Positions 12,202 to 24,900 of a DNA stretch of 64,000 bases are shown here, in pieces (the stretch's first letter is position 1; each line of letters starts with the position of its first letter). The notes under the pieces were generated by a model. The model worked only from the letters and a program-made list of their open reading frames with translations, did not search any database and was not told the origin of the DNA. The translations under genes and the position numbers were made by a program. The stretch lies in assembly GCA_008802785.1 (NCBI GenBank), contig VUYT01000011.1, forward strand, positions 551,827-615,826. Direction: 5' to 3'. The stretch comes from Symmetrospora coprosmae. Taxonomy: Eukaryota > Basidiomycota > Cystobasidiomycetes > Symmetrosporaceae.

Positions 12202-12816
12202 AATTGCGGTTGCTCTTCGGGTCGTCGTCGAGTGGAGAGAAAGCGGTACAGCCGCCCCCGGCCGAGCGCGGGGAGATCCGTCGGAGCCCCATGCAAGCCC
12301 CGTCCATTGCGCGTCACGTCATTGTGCCTTGAGCACATGGGCAAACGCCTCTGTGCACTGCATACACTTTGTGGCAGCTGCAGCTATGATATGTACCAGG
12401 AGAGCTGCGCTCTTCGAAGAGAGACGCGTAGAGTGAGGAGGCGCAATGTCCGCTCAATCAGACGGACGGACCACCGTGCATCAGCGCGCTGTGCCTGATT
12501 ACGAGTACTCTGCAGAGTCTAGAATCGCTATTCCTGCTACAATAAGGGTTCTAGCTCCACCTCACACTATTGATCAATCTAGATCTTATCGTTGGGTTGA
12601 GTGTGGGGGTCTGACAGGTTTTTGCGCATCCCGACGATAAGGGCTCGGGGAAGAGCGTCGGAGGCGTCGGTCACTTGGGTCAGGACGTCACAGACTTTAC
12701 AGGCAGAAGCTGCAGCAGCTGATTGCGATTGCGACAGCGACAGGCAGGCACAGGATGCACGTCCATCGATATCGCATTGTCCATTCAATACTCGGATAGC
12801 AGGCTAGACCACAGCC
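12202..12816. promoter_or_regulatory. Divergent promoter between GSTK and protein kinase genes
   Basis: This 615 bp non-coding region separates divergent start codons. A locally AT-richer stretch at about 12490-12610 holds overlapping perfect palindromes, GAGTACTC (12503-12510) and ACTCTGCAGAGT (12507-12518), plus TTGATCAA (12570-12577). These could be binding sites for dimeric regulators; that is inference. Confidence 0.4.
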
Positions 12817-15800
12817 ATGGCAGCCATGGCCTCGATGACCACCAGCAGCGAAGACGATGAAGTCCATGACCACGCAGCTCCACCACGGCGCCGTCTCGCT
12901 CCGAGCAGAAGATCCACCACAACGGGTGCCAGCTCCAATGGCGGCACAACAACCACTACCACCACCGCCGTGACTCCGTCTGGGCGCATCGTCGTCCTGC
13001 CCTCAGCCGGCTCGTCCCGTCCCGCGTCGAGGTCGGGCTCACCCGCACGCAGACAGCTGCGCTCGCTGCCCTCGGTGCCCGCAGTGAGCAACTTGGAGGT
13101 GCACAGCGACAAGCTCGTCAGGCTCGAGGAGGATCTCGCCTTCATCAACGACCAGCTCCTCCAGCAGCAGCAGAGGCAGCAGCAGCGGCGCGCAACCGGC
13201 GACCAGGAGGAGGCCGGAGCGAACGGGGCGGCGATAGAGGAAGACACAGGCAAGGCAAAGGAGTTGGCTCTTCCTGTACGCTCACGCTCTCCTTTTACGC
13301 ATCGAATCCACCTCGCCAAGCTGACCTCATCGTCTCTTGCCGTTGTCCTTCACCCTGCCCACGTGCGAACTCGCTCGCCCGGACAGTCGACCAGACCCGT
13401 CGCGACCGTCACCTACGCGGAAGAACCCCTGATCCAGGCAGGGATATCAGACTACACCTTCATACCACTCGACGCGGGCGGACTGCTCGGCAAGGGAAAG
13501 TTTAGCTCGGTCCAGCTGGCCTGGAAGAACGGGCAAAAGGTGGGGCAGGACCACACGCTCCGCTGAAACCATATATGACCGTCCAGCTGACCCTTCTGGC
13601 GCACTCCTGGGAATCCCACAGTTCGCGGTCAAAATCACGCCGCTGTACCCGCACCACACCCTCATTGCCACGCGCCTCCTGCGCGAGCCCACCATCCTCG
13701 CCCAACTGCCCTTGCACCCAAACTTGGTGCGCGTGTACGAGAGCATCCGGACACCCGCGTACTTCTACCTCGTCGAAGAGTTCCTCGATGGGTACACGAG
13801 CCTCGAGTCCTTCGTCGCGAGCCAGCCCAATTCGAGGCTGTCACTGGACGCAGCGACGCACGTCTTCAAACAGCTCGTATCCGTCGTCCGGTCCGGACTG
13901 CACCAGCCAATACAGATCGCCCACCGGGATATCAAGCCGGAGAACATACTCATACATCCAGAGACGCTGCACATTACCCTCCTCGACTTTGGACTCGCCA
14001 CGCACTTCAGCTGGCGACAGCCCAAATTGACGACGTGCTGCGGCTCGCCGGCGTTTCATGCGCCAGAGCTGTATCTCAGCCTGAAGAGTCCGCCGGGGCG
14101 CGTCCGATATTGGGTGGGTGCATGCGAGCTAGACTTCCGCTCCGCTACGCTACGTGGTTCAAGCTGACGCCGCGACGGGTCCACAGGGTCCCGAGATCGA
14201 CATATGGACGATAGGCGTCACGCTCCTTCGCTGTCTGACAGGGACAAGGTACCCACTGGGCGTATCGCACACATCTCTGCAGCACATGGCCGACAAGACG
14301 GTCGACAGCCTGCTCTCGATACCGCACGCAGAGTTCCGGCGCACCCTCGCCGGCCTCCTCGATATGGACGGCGACAAGCGAATCGCCTTTTTTGCAGCTT
14401 TGCCCGCAGAGATAGACGAGTACCCGCACACGCTCGACACCAAGCACATCCACGTCACGAATTTTGACGGTCCTGCGCACGCACTCGGCTCGGCTGCAGC
14501 GGCAGCGGCATCGACATCGGCGACCAGCGATAAAGACAAGGAGGCAGGCGACGGCCGCGACTTCAAGAACACAACCTTCATCCAGACGCAGCCGAAGCAC
14601 AGCCTGCAGATGCCCCTCATTTCGCCTCCGCAAAGCCCGGCCATGTCACCCAACGCGAGCGCCAGCGCCCTCGCCGCGCTGACTGCGCCGCTGGCCGGGC
14701 CTGCTCCAACTACGCCTGGCGCAGGGACACACGCGCTCCTCGCGTCCCCGCGCTCGCGCTCGCAGAGCCGGGATCGCCTCGCTGCGCACTTTGCTGCCGG
14801 GCTCGACCTGTCCCTGCACGAGCTGCCGTCGGCTGGGTCCGCTGCCCCGGCCGCCGCTGGCACGGCATCAGCAAGTAGCAATGGCGGTGGTGCTGGTGCG
14901 CCTACGCCAGTCGCCCTTGCGCATCAGCAGTTTTTCACATCGCCTGCAGGACCGAAGCAGCCCCGGCCGCCCTCCTCCCGCACTGCCTCGACATACGACC
15001 CGCACGCATCTGCCCTCGCCATCGCCGCATCGCAGGAACTGCTCCTCCTCAATCCTAGCGGGGAACCAGCAAAGCGCGCCATATCATTCGTCAAGTACGC
15101 GTTGCGATGCGCGGGGATCCTGTACCATGTCCAGCCGCATCCGCCTGTACGGCCGGCGTCTGCATGGCAGACGCAGTCGCAATCGCAATCGCAGTCTCAG
15201 TCGCAGCCGCAGCCGCAGTCCGGGAGCCGCCCAGGTACGAGCAGCGGCGATGCAGCGACTGCAGTGGGAGAGGATCTCCCCTCGGCCGAAGCGCCGCGGA
15301 TGCATCTGTGCGCGCCCGTCCTGCACTGCATCCAGGTCCTGCCGAAGGAACAAGTGCACCCCAGCTCGGCCGCTGCTACCCTCCTCACCTCGCAGCTCCG
15401 CCCGGCCCTGTCGCGCTCGCAGACGGCCGGGCCGTCCTCGTCCGCCTCTACGCGCAGCCCGTCCGCCCCACCGGGCTCGACAGCAGCGAAGCGGAAAGCA
15501 GAAGCAGCGGCCGCTGCGGCCAAGCTGCGCGTGCTCGAGTTCTGGATACAGATCGTCCCTGTCTATGCAGTCGTGCGCCACAGTCCCGTGGCGGAGCGGA
15601 AGGCGCTCGCCAGTATCAACGAAGGCGGAGCGACGGGGGGAAGCAAGCGGCGCGGAACGTCGCGCTCTAGAGGAAGAGATCTGGAGGAGCGGCGCTGTTC
15701 TAAGCTGCGAATTAGAGTGTCGGACGAGGCTGCTGTGCCTTTTCTCGTCAAGGCACTCGGAGTAGGCAAGCTGTCCGAGGAGGAGAGTGCGACAGAGCCA

Positions 15801-16511
15801 GAGACGCAGGCGCAGACGCAGGCCTCTGCCGCCATCAAGCAGAAAGCAGGCTCCGCTTCGCGCAAGAAGGGCGTGGCCTTTGCAGGCGTCGAGAGGGCAG
15901 CGGATGCGCGTGCAGCATCCGAGGATGATGCAGCAGACGACGAAGGGCGAGGCAGATCTAAGCTCAGCAGGAGCCCCCAGGCCTCCGGGCTTGTAGCCGC
16001 TTCGAGCGCTAAGGAGAGCGCATCGGGGCTGGACACAGTCATCAAGGAGGCGGCGCGCCCGACCATCACGCGTGCCATGACCGAGGCTTCAGCAGTTCTA
16101 GGAGCTCAACAGCCTCCCATGGCTTCACCGGCACGGTCGCCTCTTTCGACTCCGCAGGCACTCTCTTCCGGCTCCGTCAGCGGGAAAGACGCGAGTTCCA
16201 CCGCTCCCTCTTCGAACGGACGCCCGCAGAAGCAGCGGCGCGGCCCCGCTCAAGTCCAGCGACAACAGTCTGTCTCGTCGCCCAGCACGGGCGAGAGCAG
16301 CGCCAGCGTCCTCACCGGCAGCAGTGGGAGCGCCAGCAAACGCGGCTTTTTCGACATTGTCACGTCGAGTTTCGGCAACGGCGGCAGTCGGCCGCGCCGG
16401 ATCGCCAGCGCTGAACCGCCATACTCGAACCTCAACTCACCGTGCATCACAGAGTCGCCGGCGGAGAGCATGCCAAACACGCCAAATGCGGTCGCGTTCA
16501 CTGCGCTGTGA
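12817..16511 (+). CDS. Large Ser/Thr protein kinase with long Ser/Ala-rich C-terminus
   Basis: Exons 12817-13539, 13622-14113 and 14187-16511 join in phase to 1,179 residues. The kinase domain starts near residue 222 with the glycine loop GKGKFSSV, then the VAIK-type lysine in FAVKIT just after the first intron, the catalytic loop HRDIKPEN (about residue 342), DFG (about 363), the activation-segment end CGSPAFHAPE, and DIWTIGVTL after the second intron. All catalytic residues are present, so an active enzyme is expected. The 680-residue tail is low-complexity, with a Q-S repeat encoded at about 15168-15218. Within it are conserved-looking blocks: LRCAGILYHV and later LRVLEFWIQIVPVYAVV plus KLRIRV, the latter resembling a KA1-type membrane-binding fold in spacing only. 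A possible extra in-frame intron (donor at 13277) would shorten exon 1. The kinase subfamily is not assigned. Confidence 0.88.
15168..15218 (+). repeat. CAG-rich degenerate hexamer repeat in kinase gene
   Basis: About eight imperfect copies of a CAGTCG/CAATCG-type hexamer encode an alternating Gln-Ser then Gln-Pro run in the kinase tail. It is a likely site of length polymorphism. Confidence 0.7.
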
Positions 16512-16973
16512 GAAGAGGAAGCTCTGACCATACGCGTCCGCTCACGGCCTCCTCGACAGACTCGCTCGCGCTGTAATTCGTCTAGCCTCTAGGCTAGTAG
16601 GCCTCGTATCGTTATGTGCAGTCCACAGTCGCATGTCAGTGCCGTTTAGTACTTGGGCCAGTCAGTGCGGAGCGAGTATGTAGCCTTGCTCATGAAGCGT
16701 GTAGATAGTGTAGATTGTAACTTGGATGCATTACGACAAGTAGCTTGGCCCACTGGCCCGCGATACAAGATTCACGCTTCACGACGCCCGAACAGCAAAA
16801 GATTACAGCAATCGGCCTGGATGCGCGACGAGCGCAATGCGCAATAGGTGCTTAATCGGCTAGTGATCCACCGTCTCAGCGAGCTCATTTTTCTAAATGA
16901 CGGAGAAACGATGGCATAGTAGGATCAGCGCTCGGATTTCGTTAAGTGACCGGCCTTGAGGCCAAACGAGCGG
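16512..16973. other. Convergent intergenic region
   Basis: These 462 bp lie between the kinase stop and the carrier stop. The sequence is slightly AT-richer than the genes and presumably contains both 3' UTRs. I see no additional gene. Confidence 0.5.
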
Positions 16974-18590
16974 TTAACGAACCATCAGATCAATGTACTT
17001 CTTGACTTTCTCGTAAACGGCAAATACGACAGCCTGTCCGGGTGCGACTCGTGCGACTCGCGGCGTGATGCCCTCTGTCGAGCAGGAAGGTCGCGGGATA
17101 GCATCGTCGTCAGCTATCAGCTGGCTCACACACCGCGAGCTGATGAGGCAGCGACGCGCACTGTAGAATGCCGAGACGCCTTCTTCGCGGAACATGGTGC
17201 CCGCAACAGTCGTGACGCGTGACCACGCCGTCTCGCCTGGCAGAGCTGTGGCGCGCTGGATGCGCGTCTTGATGGTGTCGATCGGTGCTGCACGGGCGCA
17301 CATGCATGGTCAGCCAAGCGCGTACCATTGGTTGGACGCGCGCTGCGACTCACCGTTCGTAAAGGGCCCGCACGCGCCAGAGATGAGGCCGATGAAGGCC
17401 GTTTGCCACGATGGGAGTTCCGTACCGTTGTACTGCGGCTGGTACGAGTGGAGGAGGCGCTTGAGCTCCGTGTACGCCGTAAAGTTGGCGGCTGCATACA
17501 GCGCGATCGACGAGAAGCGAATCATCAGCCTGCGCGATGGCGAGTGGCCCAGGCCATCAGTATAGCATGCAGCGAGACCCACCCTGGTTCGTAGCCTGTC
17601 GCAGAGCAGTGAGGCCGACGCCGCGATAGAGCGTCTTGAGTCCCTCTTCCCGCAGAATGACAAAGAGGGCGTGTCCGGCGTTGCGGTATTTTGGGATATC
17701 GAGCGGGTCCGTCATTGAGTGGTGTTGCGCTTGCAGACGGATTTTGACAACCTCCATTGGTCCGACGACTGCAACGGCTTCCGTCACACCCGCACCAAGG
17801 CCGGCTATGTCGTGTACGTGCATACGGGCGCGGCAGATGCGGAGACGCGTGTGTGGCGTCGGATGATGTGTAGCAAGGTCAGCCAAGGGGCTGTATCAGA
17901 CGTGGGACGATGCTGAGAGAGAAGTTGAATACGTCCACGTACCCAGGAAAATAGAGGCTCCTCCCGCCTTGCCATTCACGGGCGTAAGCCAGTCCTTGTA
18001 GCGCTCGAAAGCGGCGAACCGGATCGCCATCTTTGGGACAATGCCCGTAACGACGGCGCCGAGACCTGCCGAAACATGCAGAACACGTCAGTGCACTTCC
18101 AGACGGGCATCGCTTTCACACAGCCACGTCAAAGCTCCTCCCCTGCGTCTTGGCCGCTAGCACCCACCCTTGTACAGGCCGAGCGGAGACTCCTTCTTGA
18201 CAATCATTGCGCCCGTCGCGATGAAGCCTCTCGCCTTGACCTGGCCGCATTGCAATCGTCATGGTCAGCCTCATCAGCCTCTGCAGAGCTCCGCGTCCGT
18301 TGCCCGTTTCCGCATCCTCCGCTAGCCGCGCCTCCGTCGACTGAGTGCTGCACTTACCCCTTTCCCACCGCGCCCGGACTTTGAGAGCTGCATCCGGACC
18401 TTGATGGTGTCGAGCGGGTCTGCGCATTGCGGCCATGGAGACAGGGTCAGCGATGACGCAGTGTCACAGAAGGGAGGTCCTAGGCGTCGCACGCACGACA
18501 GCACAGCGCCTCCATGAGGCCTGCCGTCCCTCCGGCTACGAGATGGGTCCCGAGCGGGGTCGGCGCCTTCTTCCCGTCGGACTTGGTCAT
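16974..18590 (-). CDS. SFC1: Mitochondrial succinate-fumarate carrier (SFC1/ACR1 type)
   Basis: This inner-membrane mitochondrial carrier exchanges cytosolic succinate for mitochondrial fumarate. In yeast it is needed for growth on acetate or ethanol. The three repeats carry the signature P-x-[DE]-x-x-[KR] as PLDTIK (exon near 18410), PMEVVK (near 17740) and PIDTIK (near 17290). Sequence specific to this subfamily includes AGGTAGLMEALCC at the N-terminus, KIRLQAQHHS after the second signature, RQATNQGANFT joined across an intron, and GITPRVARVAPGQAV near the C-terminus, interrupted by a further intron around 17070-17180. The start at 18590 is chosen because it is the first ATG in frame and gives the short N-terminus usual for the family. 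At least seven short introns interrupt it; not all boundaries were fixed. Confidence 0.93.
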
Positions 18591-19084
18591 GGCGGATGCT
18601 GCGACTGGGGTGCTGTTCGAAGACGACGGTCTGCGAGTCGAGCCGAACCCAATCGTGTCTATGTGCACTCGAAGAAGACAACCAGGCTGGGCTGAAATGA
18701 GAGCTGCTCGGAGATCCGGCTACGGGGAGGGACAGCCAGCTGCAGACGCGGCCGAACAGCCGGCTTCTACCGGAAGAAGCCGGGATCGTCCATTTTCCAG
18801 TCACGTGACTTCTACCTGGCAAGACTCGGAGTGCGTGGACGTTGCTTGCAGACGCAGGTGGCAGCTGTCTCGCAATGAACAGGTTGCACAGACTATGGCT
18901 CACATGCAGTGCGGGACGATGCTGGATGATGGGTATACGTCTAGAGGAGTGCGCTGATAGCTAGGTGTTACAGGTGCTAGATAGGGACAACATGGCAAGG
19001 ACGGGTCGATATGGGGTCGACGGGGTCCAACTCGCGCGTAGCAGCAAGGAAGACGCAAGATGATGAGACAAGCCGAAACCCCGC
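18591..19084. promoter_or_regulatory. Upstream region of SFC1 and 3' flank of CTP synthase
   Basis: This is a 494 bp non-coding gap between two genes on the same strand. It should contain the SFC1 promoter. I could not identify a carbon-source-response element with confidence. Confidence 0.4.
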
Positions 19085-21480
19085 TCACGCCTTGCTGATG
19101 TTCAGGTTGAACTCGTCCTCGATGAGGTCCGGCTTTGCGAGGTGCCCGTTGATCTCGACCTGCTTGATTTTCTGGAGCACCGGGCTGCCCAACGGGCTGG
19201 GCATCTTGAGGTGCCGATCCGGCTGGGGCTGGCGGAAGTCTCGCTGGCGCTCGAGCTGCTCTTTCAGCACTTGCGGTCCGCACGCGGCGGCGATAAAACC
19301 CAGGTAGCCCGGTGACGGATTCAGCGGGCGCGTGCAGAACTCTGGATGCGCCTGCATCCCGACAAAGTAGGGGTGGTCTGAAGCTGGGAAGATGCGTTGC
19401 AGATAGATGAAAAAGACATCGTGCTCTCAGCTTCGAATTCGACTCCCAATGCTGTAGCTCGAGCATAACCCACCCCTGAGCTCAGCCACCTGCATGCGCT
19501 CCCCTCTCGCATCCCTCCCCGTGAAATGCAATCCGCTCGCCTCGATCTTGTCGACGTACTGCGGGTTGATCTCCCAGCGGTGTCGGTGACGCTCCCAGAT
19601 GACCTCGTTCCCGCCGTACAGCTGCCGAACGACGGACCACTCCGTGTCTTTCTGGAACACGGTCGGCCGCAGACCAAGGCGCATCGTCCCGCCCAGGTGC
19701 GTCTTTGAGATTTCGGGCATAAAGATAGCAATAGGATTCTGCGCGTCTTCGCGCAACTCCGTGGAGTGAGCGTCTGTAAGTGGTGCGCCATATCGGGGGT
19801 CAGCCGCCAGCGTATCTACGCTTATGTGCATATGCAAGCATATTGCAGGAACTCACCTTCTAGACCGCACACGTTCCGCGCGTACTCCACGACGGCCAGT
19901 TGGAAACCCAGACAGATACCGAGGAAAGGCACCTTCTTCTCTCTCGCCCATTTCGCAGCGGTAATCATGCCTTCCGTACCCCGAATGCCGAAACCGCCGG
20001 GCACGAGGACGCCCTGTGCCGAACAGAGGGCCTGGTGCGCGCGGTGGTACTCCTTTGGGTTCTGCAGCGCCTGGTCTGGCTCAAGGTCGGACGCATCGAC
20101 CCACTCGAGCTTGAGCTTGTGCTGGCACCGCATCGCGGCGTGCTCGAGCGACTTGATGACCGACATGTACGAGTCTTGCAGCGCAGTGTACTTGCCTACG
20201 AGGACAATGTTGACCGTGTCGAACCAGCGCTCCTGGCTGCAGATCCCCAGGCAAACACAATCAGACATCGCCTTTCCACTGCGGGCGAGCGCGGAGAAAC
20301 GCCCGTGGACCCACCTAAGCGTCAGCTCCTTCCACCTTTTTGCCAGATCCGCCCCTCGCGCCTGATATTCTCTCGACACGATGACTTGGTCGAGTTGGAG
20401 GCGCTTCCGCAGGAGCTCAATGAGGCCCTGGTCGCGCAGGAGGAGTGGGACGTGATACACGGAGTGGCAGTTGTGCACGCCGAGGACCTGCTCCTTCGAG
20501 ACGTGGCAGAACATGCCAATCTTGTTGATGACGGCCTCTTCGAGCGGCACATCGCACCGACACGCAATAAAGTCGGCCGTCAAGCCGTGCGCGCGCAGAT
20601 CCTTGATGCTCGCTTGGGTCGGCTTTGTCTTTTGCTCGCCGTTGATGAGGGGGACGAGCGAAACGTGAATCTGGGCGTAGCTGCGGTCCACATCATTGTC
20701 GGACGGGACAGTAGTTCAGCTCGGGCCGGACTTGACTCTTGCTTATGTTCAGACGGGCCGCCGGAGTTGGGGACCTACTTTTCTGCCCCTACGCGGAACT
20801 GGAACTGGCGGAGCGCCTCTACGAACGGCATGGACTCGATGTCGCCGACCGTGCCGCCGAGCTCGACGATGCACACATCTGGCTCGTCGCCGCTCTCGTC
20901 GACGCTGATCTTTGCGACACGCTCGAGCCAGTCCTGGATGGCTCCCGTCACGTGGGGTATGACCTGCACCGTCTTGCCGAGGTAGTCGCCCTTGCGCTCG
21001 CGCTCAATGACCTGCTGGTAGATTTTGCCCGTGGTGATGTTGTTGTCTTTCGACAGCGTCACGTCCAGGTAGCGCTCGTAGTTGCCCAGGTCGAGGTCGG
21101 CCTCGCCGCCGTCATCGAGGACAAAAACTTCGCCTGCGTGTCGGGCACGGGAAAGAAAGGAAATCAGCTTGAAGAAGCGCGCGAGCATGGCTTCCAGAAT
21201 ATGCGGAGCCACTCCACTGACCGTGCTCGGTGGGAGCCATGGTGCCAGCATCGATGTTCATGTACGGGTCAATCTTGATGGCCGTGACTTTGAGGCCGAG
21301 CGTCTTGAGGAGGAGTCCCGTCGACGAGGCTGCAGCACAGCAAGCGAGCGCACAGCACACCACGCAGAGCATCAGCCCACGTCTCAGATGTCCGCATGCC
21401 TTGCGCGAGCTGCACCCACCGATGACGCCCTTGCCAATGCCAGAGATGACTCCTCCAGAGACGACAATGAATTTCGTCAT
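19085..21480 (-). CDS. URA7: CTP synthase
   Basis: CTP synthase makes CTP from UTP, ATP and glutamine, the last step of de novo pyrimidine synthesis in the cytosol; it is an essential enzyme that polymerises into filaments. The N-terminal synthetase domain starts [18 protein letters not shown] at 21480, and contains [11 protein letters not shown], then [14 protein letters not shown] and [11 protein letters not shown]. The C-terminal glutaminase domain has VPGGFGIRG and the nucleophile motif GICLGFQ with its Cys at about 19910, and ends with the catalytic HPE (about 19345). The tail after HPEF ends NLNISKA at 19085. About six introns interrupt it. Length and domain order are as in fungal homologues, and all catalytic motifs I can check are intact. 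Confidence 0.96.
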
Positions 21481-21969
21481 GCTGGCTCTGCCGTTGCCGT
21501 CTGCAAGGAAGTGACGGGGCAGCGCTCAGCTACTGCGCCTTCAGATACGCTGCTCTGCCCACGTCCAGCCCCATCCCGTTTCGTGCGTGCAGGCTGACCG
21601 TTTGTGCTGCCTGACTATCTATCCTGTCGCTCCTCGTCCTACGCGTCGCGACGAAACCTCCCTACGCGACAAGAAGCGCGGTCGCTGTACGTTATCGAGC
21701 GTCCAAGCTGTTGCCCTGTCCTGCTGTGCTGCTAGCTGTCGACGATGCTATCCGTGTGCTGATCGTGTTGGTGATGCTCAAGGTTGTGGGCGGGAGTCCA
21801 AGGGTGGCAGCGAGGTGAGGGGCCCGCCCTGGCCCGACGCGTACCGCCACTGGGAGAACAGCAACATCATGGCAGATCTGCAGAGAAAGGACATTGCAGA
21901 GTGTGCTCAAGCTATCTAGGACAACAACAAGCACAAGAAATGTCAAGCAGCCGTCGTGCGCACCCTTGT
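21481..21969. promoter_or_regulatory. Upstream region of CTP synthase and 3' flank of SEC5
   Basis: These 489 non-coding bp lie between two minus-strand genes. I see no ORF with homology-like features and no strong repeat. Confidence 0.45.
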
Positions 21970-24900
21970 TTATCGCCTGCTGGGTGCCCCTCCACCCTGG
22001 CCAACACCAGAAGAGGCAGCAGGAGCTGACCCAGATCCTGCCGCCTGACTCACAGCTGCCTTTCTTTCCCTAAAGCAGAGGAACTGCAGCGCAGTCGCTC
22101 TCCTCGCCTGCGTGAGCGTCAGCTTGAGCTGTTCGAGCTCGGCCTGCAGCTCGCCCGCGCCCTCTCCCGGCCGGCCGCCGGGCCTGTACTTTGCCGAGAT
22201 GATCTTGTAAATCTCCTGCAGCGTGGCGTCGGCCCCGCTGCTGACGTGCGTGTTGAGCGTCTGGTGCAAAAACTCCATCTCGAGCGTCGCCTGCAGCATC
22301 CCGCCCATCCCGAAACTCGCAACCTGCGAGAAACAGGCCAGAGCGTGCTTGGCCACCTCTTGTACGAGCGCCCCAATCGTCCGCGTGACGAGCGAGCGCG
22401 CAATGGCCGTGACTTGGGCGTGGACGAGGACGAGCGAGAGGAGGGCATCGTAGATGTATGGGTGGACGGCTGCAAGCACAAAGGAGCGACGCATGTCGGC
22501 ATCGATGCTCCGAGGAGCGACACGCGCACGCAATGTGGAGAGAAGCTCACCCGTCGGCTTGGGCGCTCGATGCCAATCAATGCCATTCCCAAGCACGCCC
22601 TTCTCGATGGTAGCCGCCAGCGCGACGCTCCTGCCCTTGATGTAGTCGTCAAACAAGATCTTGTCCAGCTGGCCCACGACATCATTCAGCGTCTTGCTGT
22701 CGCTGCCCATGTCAATCTTGAGTGCCGTCTGGAGCTGATCCGCAATCCGCGGAATGATCTCGGTGCGAAAGTGCGACAGATTCGAGACGGTCAGAAGGAT
22801 GCGGACGTCCTGTTGCGTGCACGGGAATGGGCAGATACGGTCAGTTGAGAATGTCGACGCCCGTACTGGGCAGATTGGATCACCCACCCTATCCCGCACA
22901 TCAACCTGCTTTGCCTTCCCAAGCGAGACGGGCTCAGTGCCATTGCCATTGATGTCGCCAGTCGGCAATGTCGCATCGGCAACGACCGTTCTAGGTGGCA
23001 ATGCCGGCGGACGAGGCGCATTCTCCACAAATGCGACGTGGACAAGACCATCGAGGAAGTCATACAGTGCGTCCAGATACGTCGTATGTATCCTCCTCGC
23101 AAAGTCCGTGGGGATGTTGTCGTTGCCCATGCGCCGGAGGAGGGCGACACCGCTCTTTGCCTCCATGAAGAGGTTGCCTGCGCGCTCCTCGGACCCGCCG
23201 GACGCGCGGTAAGCCAGTCGGGCGGCACCGCGCATGTAGCGCTCCATGCGCGCAAGGTACACGGTGCGCGACAGCTCTTCGGAATCGAGGGACCAGTCCT
23301 CTAGCCGCCAGAAGAGCTTTGCGTCGCGCACCCACAGCCCGCACACGCTCTCGAGGAAGCGGAACCGCACCGCGAGCAGGAACTCGCGCAGGTTCCCCTG
23401 CACCTCGCTCCCGATCGCCGCGAGCGCCCCAATGTCGTTCGTCGCGTCCGTCAGCTCGGACAGCGAGCGCAGCAGGTGCACACCCGCCGTGAGCGCATTC
23501 GAGTTGGCAGGGACAAACCCCGGGAGCGGCGCGAGGACGTTGCCGGTGCCGTCGCCGTGCAGCTTGGGCGAGACCTGGTGCGTCGCGCTCGACAGGGTGA
23601 AGAAGTCCGAGAGAAGCGCAATGTAGAGGTTGATGATTTCATTCAGCATGACCTTGATCTGTGACGAGCTCCGCCGTCCCGTGTGGTTCTTGTCCTGGTG
23701 ATGATCGCGATGCCCTTGCTTCTTGCGGTCGTGGGGATCCTTCCGCTGGTATCGTCCCTCCATGTAGCCCTTCGCCACCTTCCAGAAATTCGGGAGGGTT
23801 TGTAGCAGGATCTCAGAGAGATTGTGCACCACCTCTGCTAGCGACTTCCAGACCTCCTGTCCGCTGCCTTTCTCTGTGTGCCATCGAAGGCTGGTCAGCT
23901 CCACTGCTCTAGCCAGGGTGCACGCCCCTCTGCCACGCACCAAGGATGCTATCTTGACCCGGAGATTCGAGAGCTAGCACCCCGGCCTTGAGGTCCGCCG
24001 ATCTTGCTGCATCTTCCGTAGATGCTGGAGAGACGAGCTTCTTCAAGACGCTGTTGAACTTGGTGGTACTGTTTGCGTGCGAGTAGCGGAGCGCCTGCAT
24101 GATGTGGTGATGCTGCGTGTCAAAGTAGATCCAGACGGGCTCGCCAGTCGGGTCTAGCTCGAGCAGGATCCTGTGCAGGGCGCCGAGTCAGCTCGGGCTC
24201 ATACTGAGGCAAGTCGACGGGCAGGAGCGACGCACTCGATCGTCTTCTCCACCTCCTCCAGGCTCCTCTTTGGGTCCCGCAACCTCTTGCCCAGCATCGT
24301 CCTCAGGTCGCTCATGGTCCGCTCGACCTGCCCCCATACCTTTTCAAACACGCGGCGGTGCTTCTCGCCCTGCTGCTCCGTCATGGTCGTGCCCGGCGGC
24401 AAGCCGAGGAGCGCGCCAGGCCGCGAGTCCAGCAGGTACTTGCCCTTCTTGTACGCCGACAGCGCGGCGTCGTACCGCCCCGCAGAGACGGCCTCGCTCA
24501 GCACGCCCGGCAGCGTGAAGAAGAACTTGGAGCGCTCAAAGATGCCCAGGGTGCTTCGAAGCCGGTCGGCCTTGAGGCGGGCTTCGAGGATCGGGTTCCA
24601 GACGGCGTCTGCCTTCGCCTGGGCGGCTGTGCGCGCAGACGGGACAAGAGTCCAGTCAGAACGAACGGCAGATCCTGTCCATAGACCTATACTCACCCTT
24701 GAGCGCCTCCTTGAGATCTCCGACGCTGTAGTCGGCTTCCTTGCTCAGGGGACCGAGCTTCATCTCATCGTAGACAATGCCCGACGCAGCCTTGATCCCA
24801 ATGAAGCGATCAAAGTTATCCTCGACGAGCCGCTGTATTGCGCTCTCTCTGCCCTTGGCGGCCTCCTGCAGCCTCTCGCGGCCGTACGCGAGGTCGTCCG

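Noticed and set aside
12545-12556. tRNA B-box-like GGTTCTAGCTCC
   Set aside because: It does not fit the B-box consensus and no acceptor stem, A-box or cloverleaf can be drawn around it.
14145-14881. Long minus-strand ORFs opposite the kinase gene
   Set aside because: They mirror the GC-rich, Ser/Ala-coding plus strand; the plus strand carries clear kinase motifs in the same DNA, so these are shadows.
18591-18668. N-terminal extension of SFC1
   Set aside because: The longer frame lacks an ATG (it would start with GTG), and family members have short N-termini.
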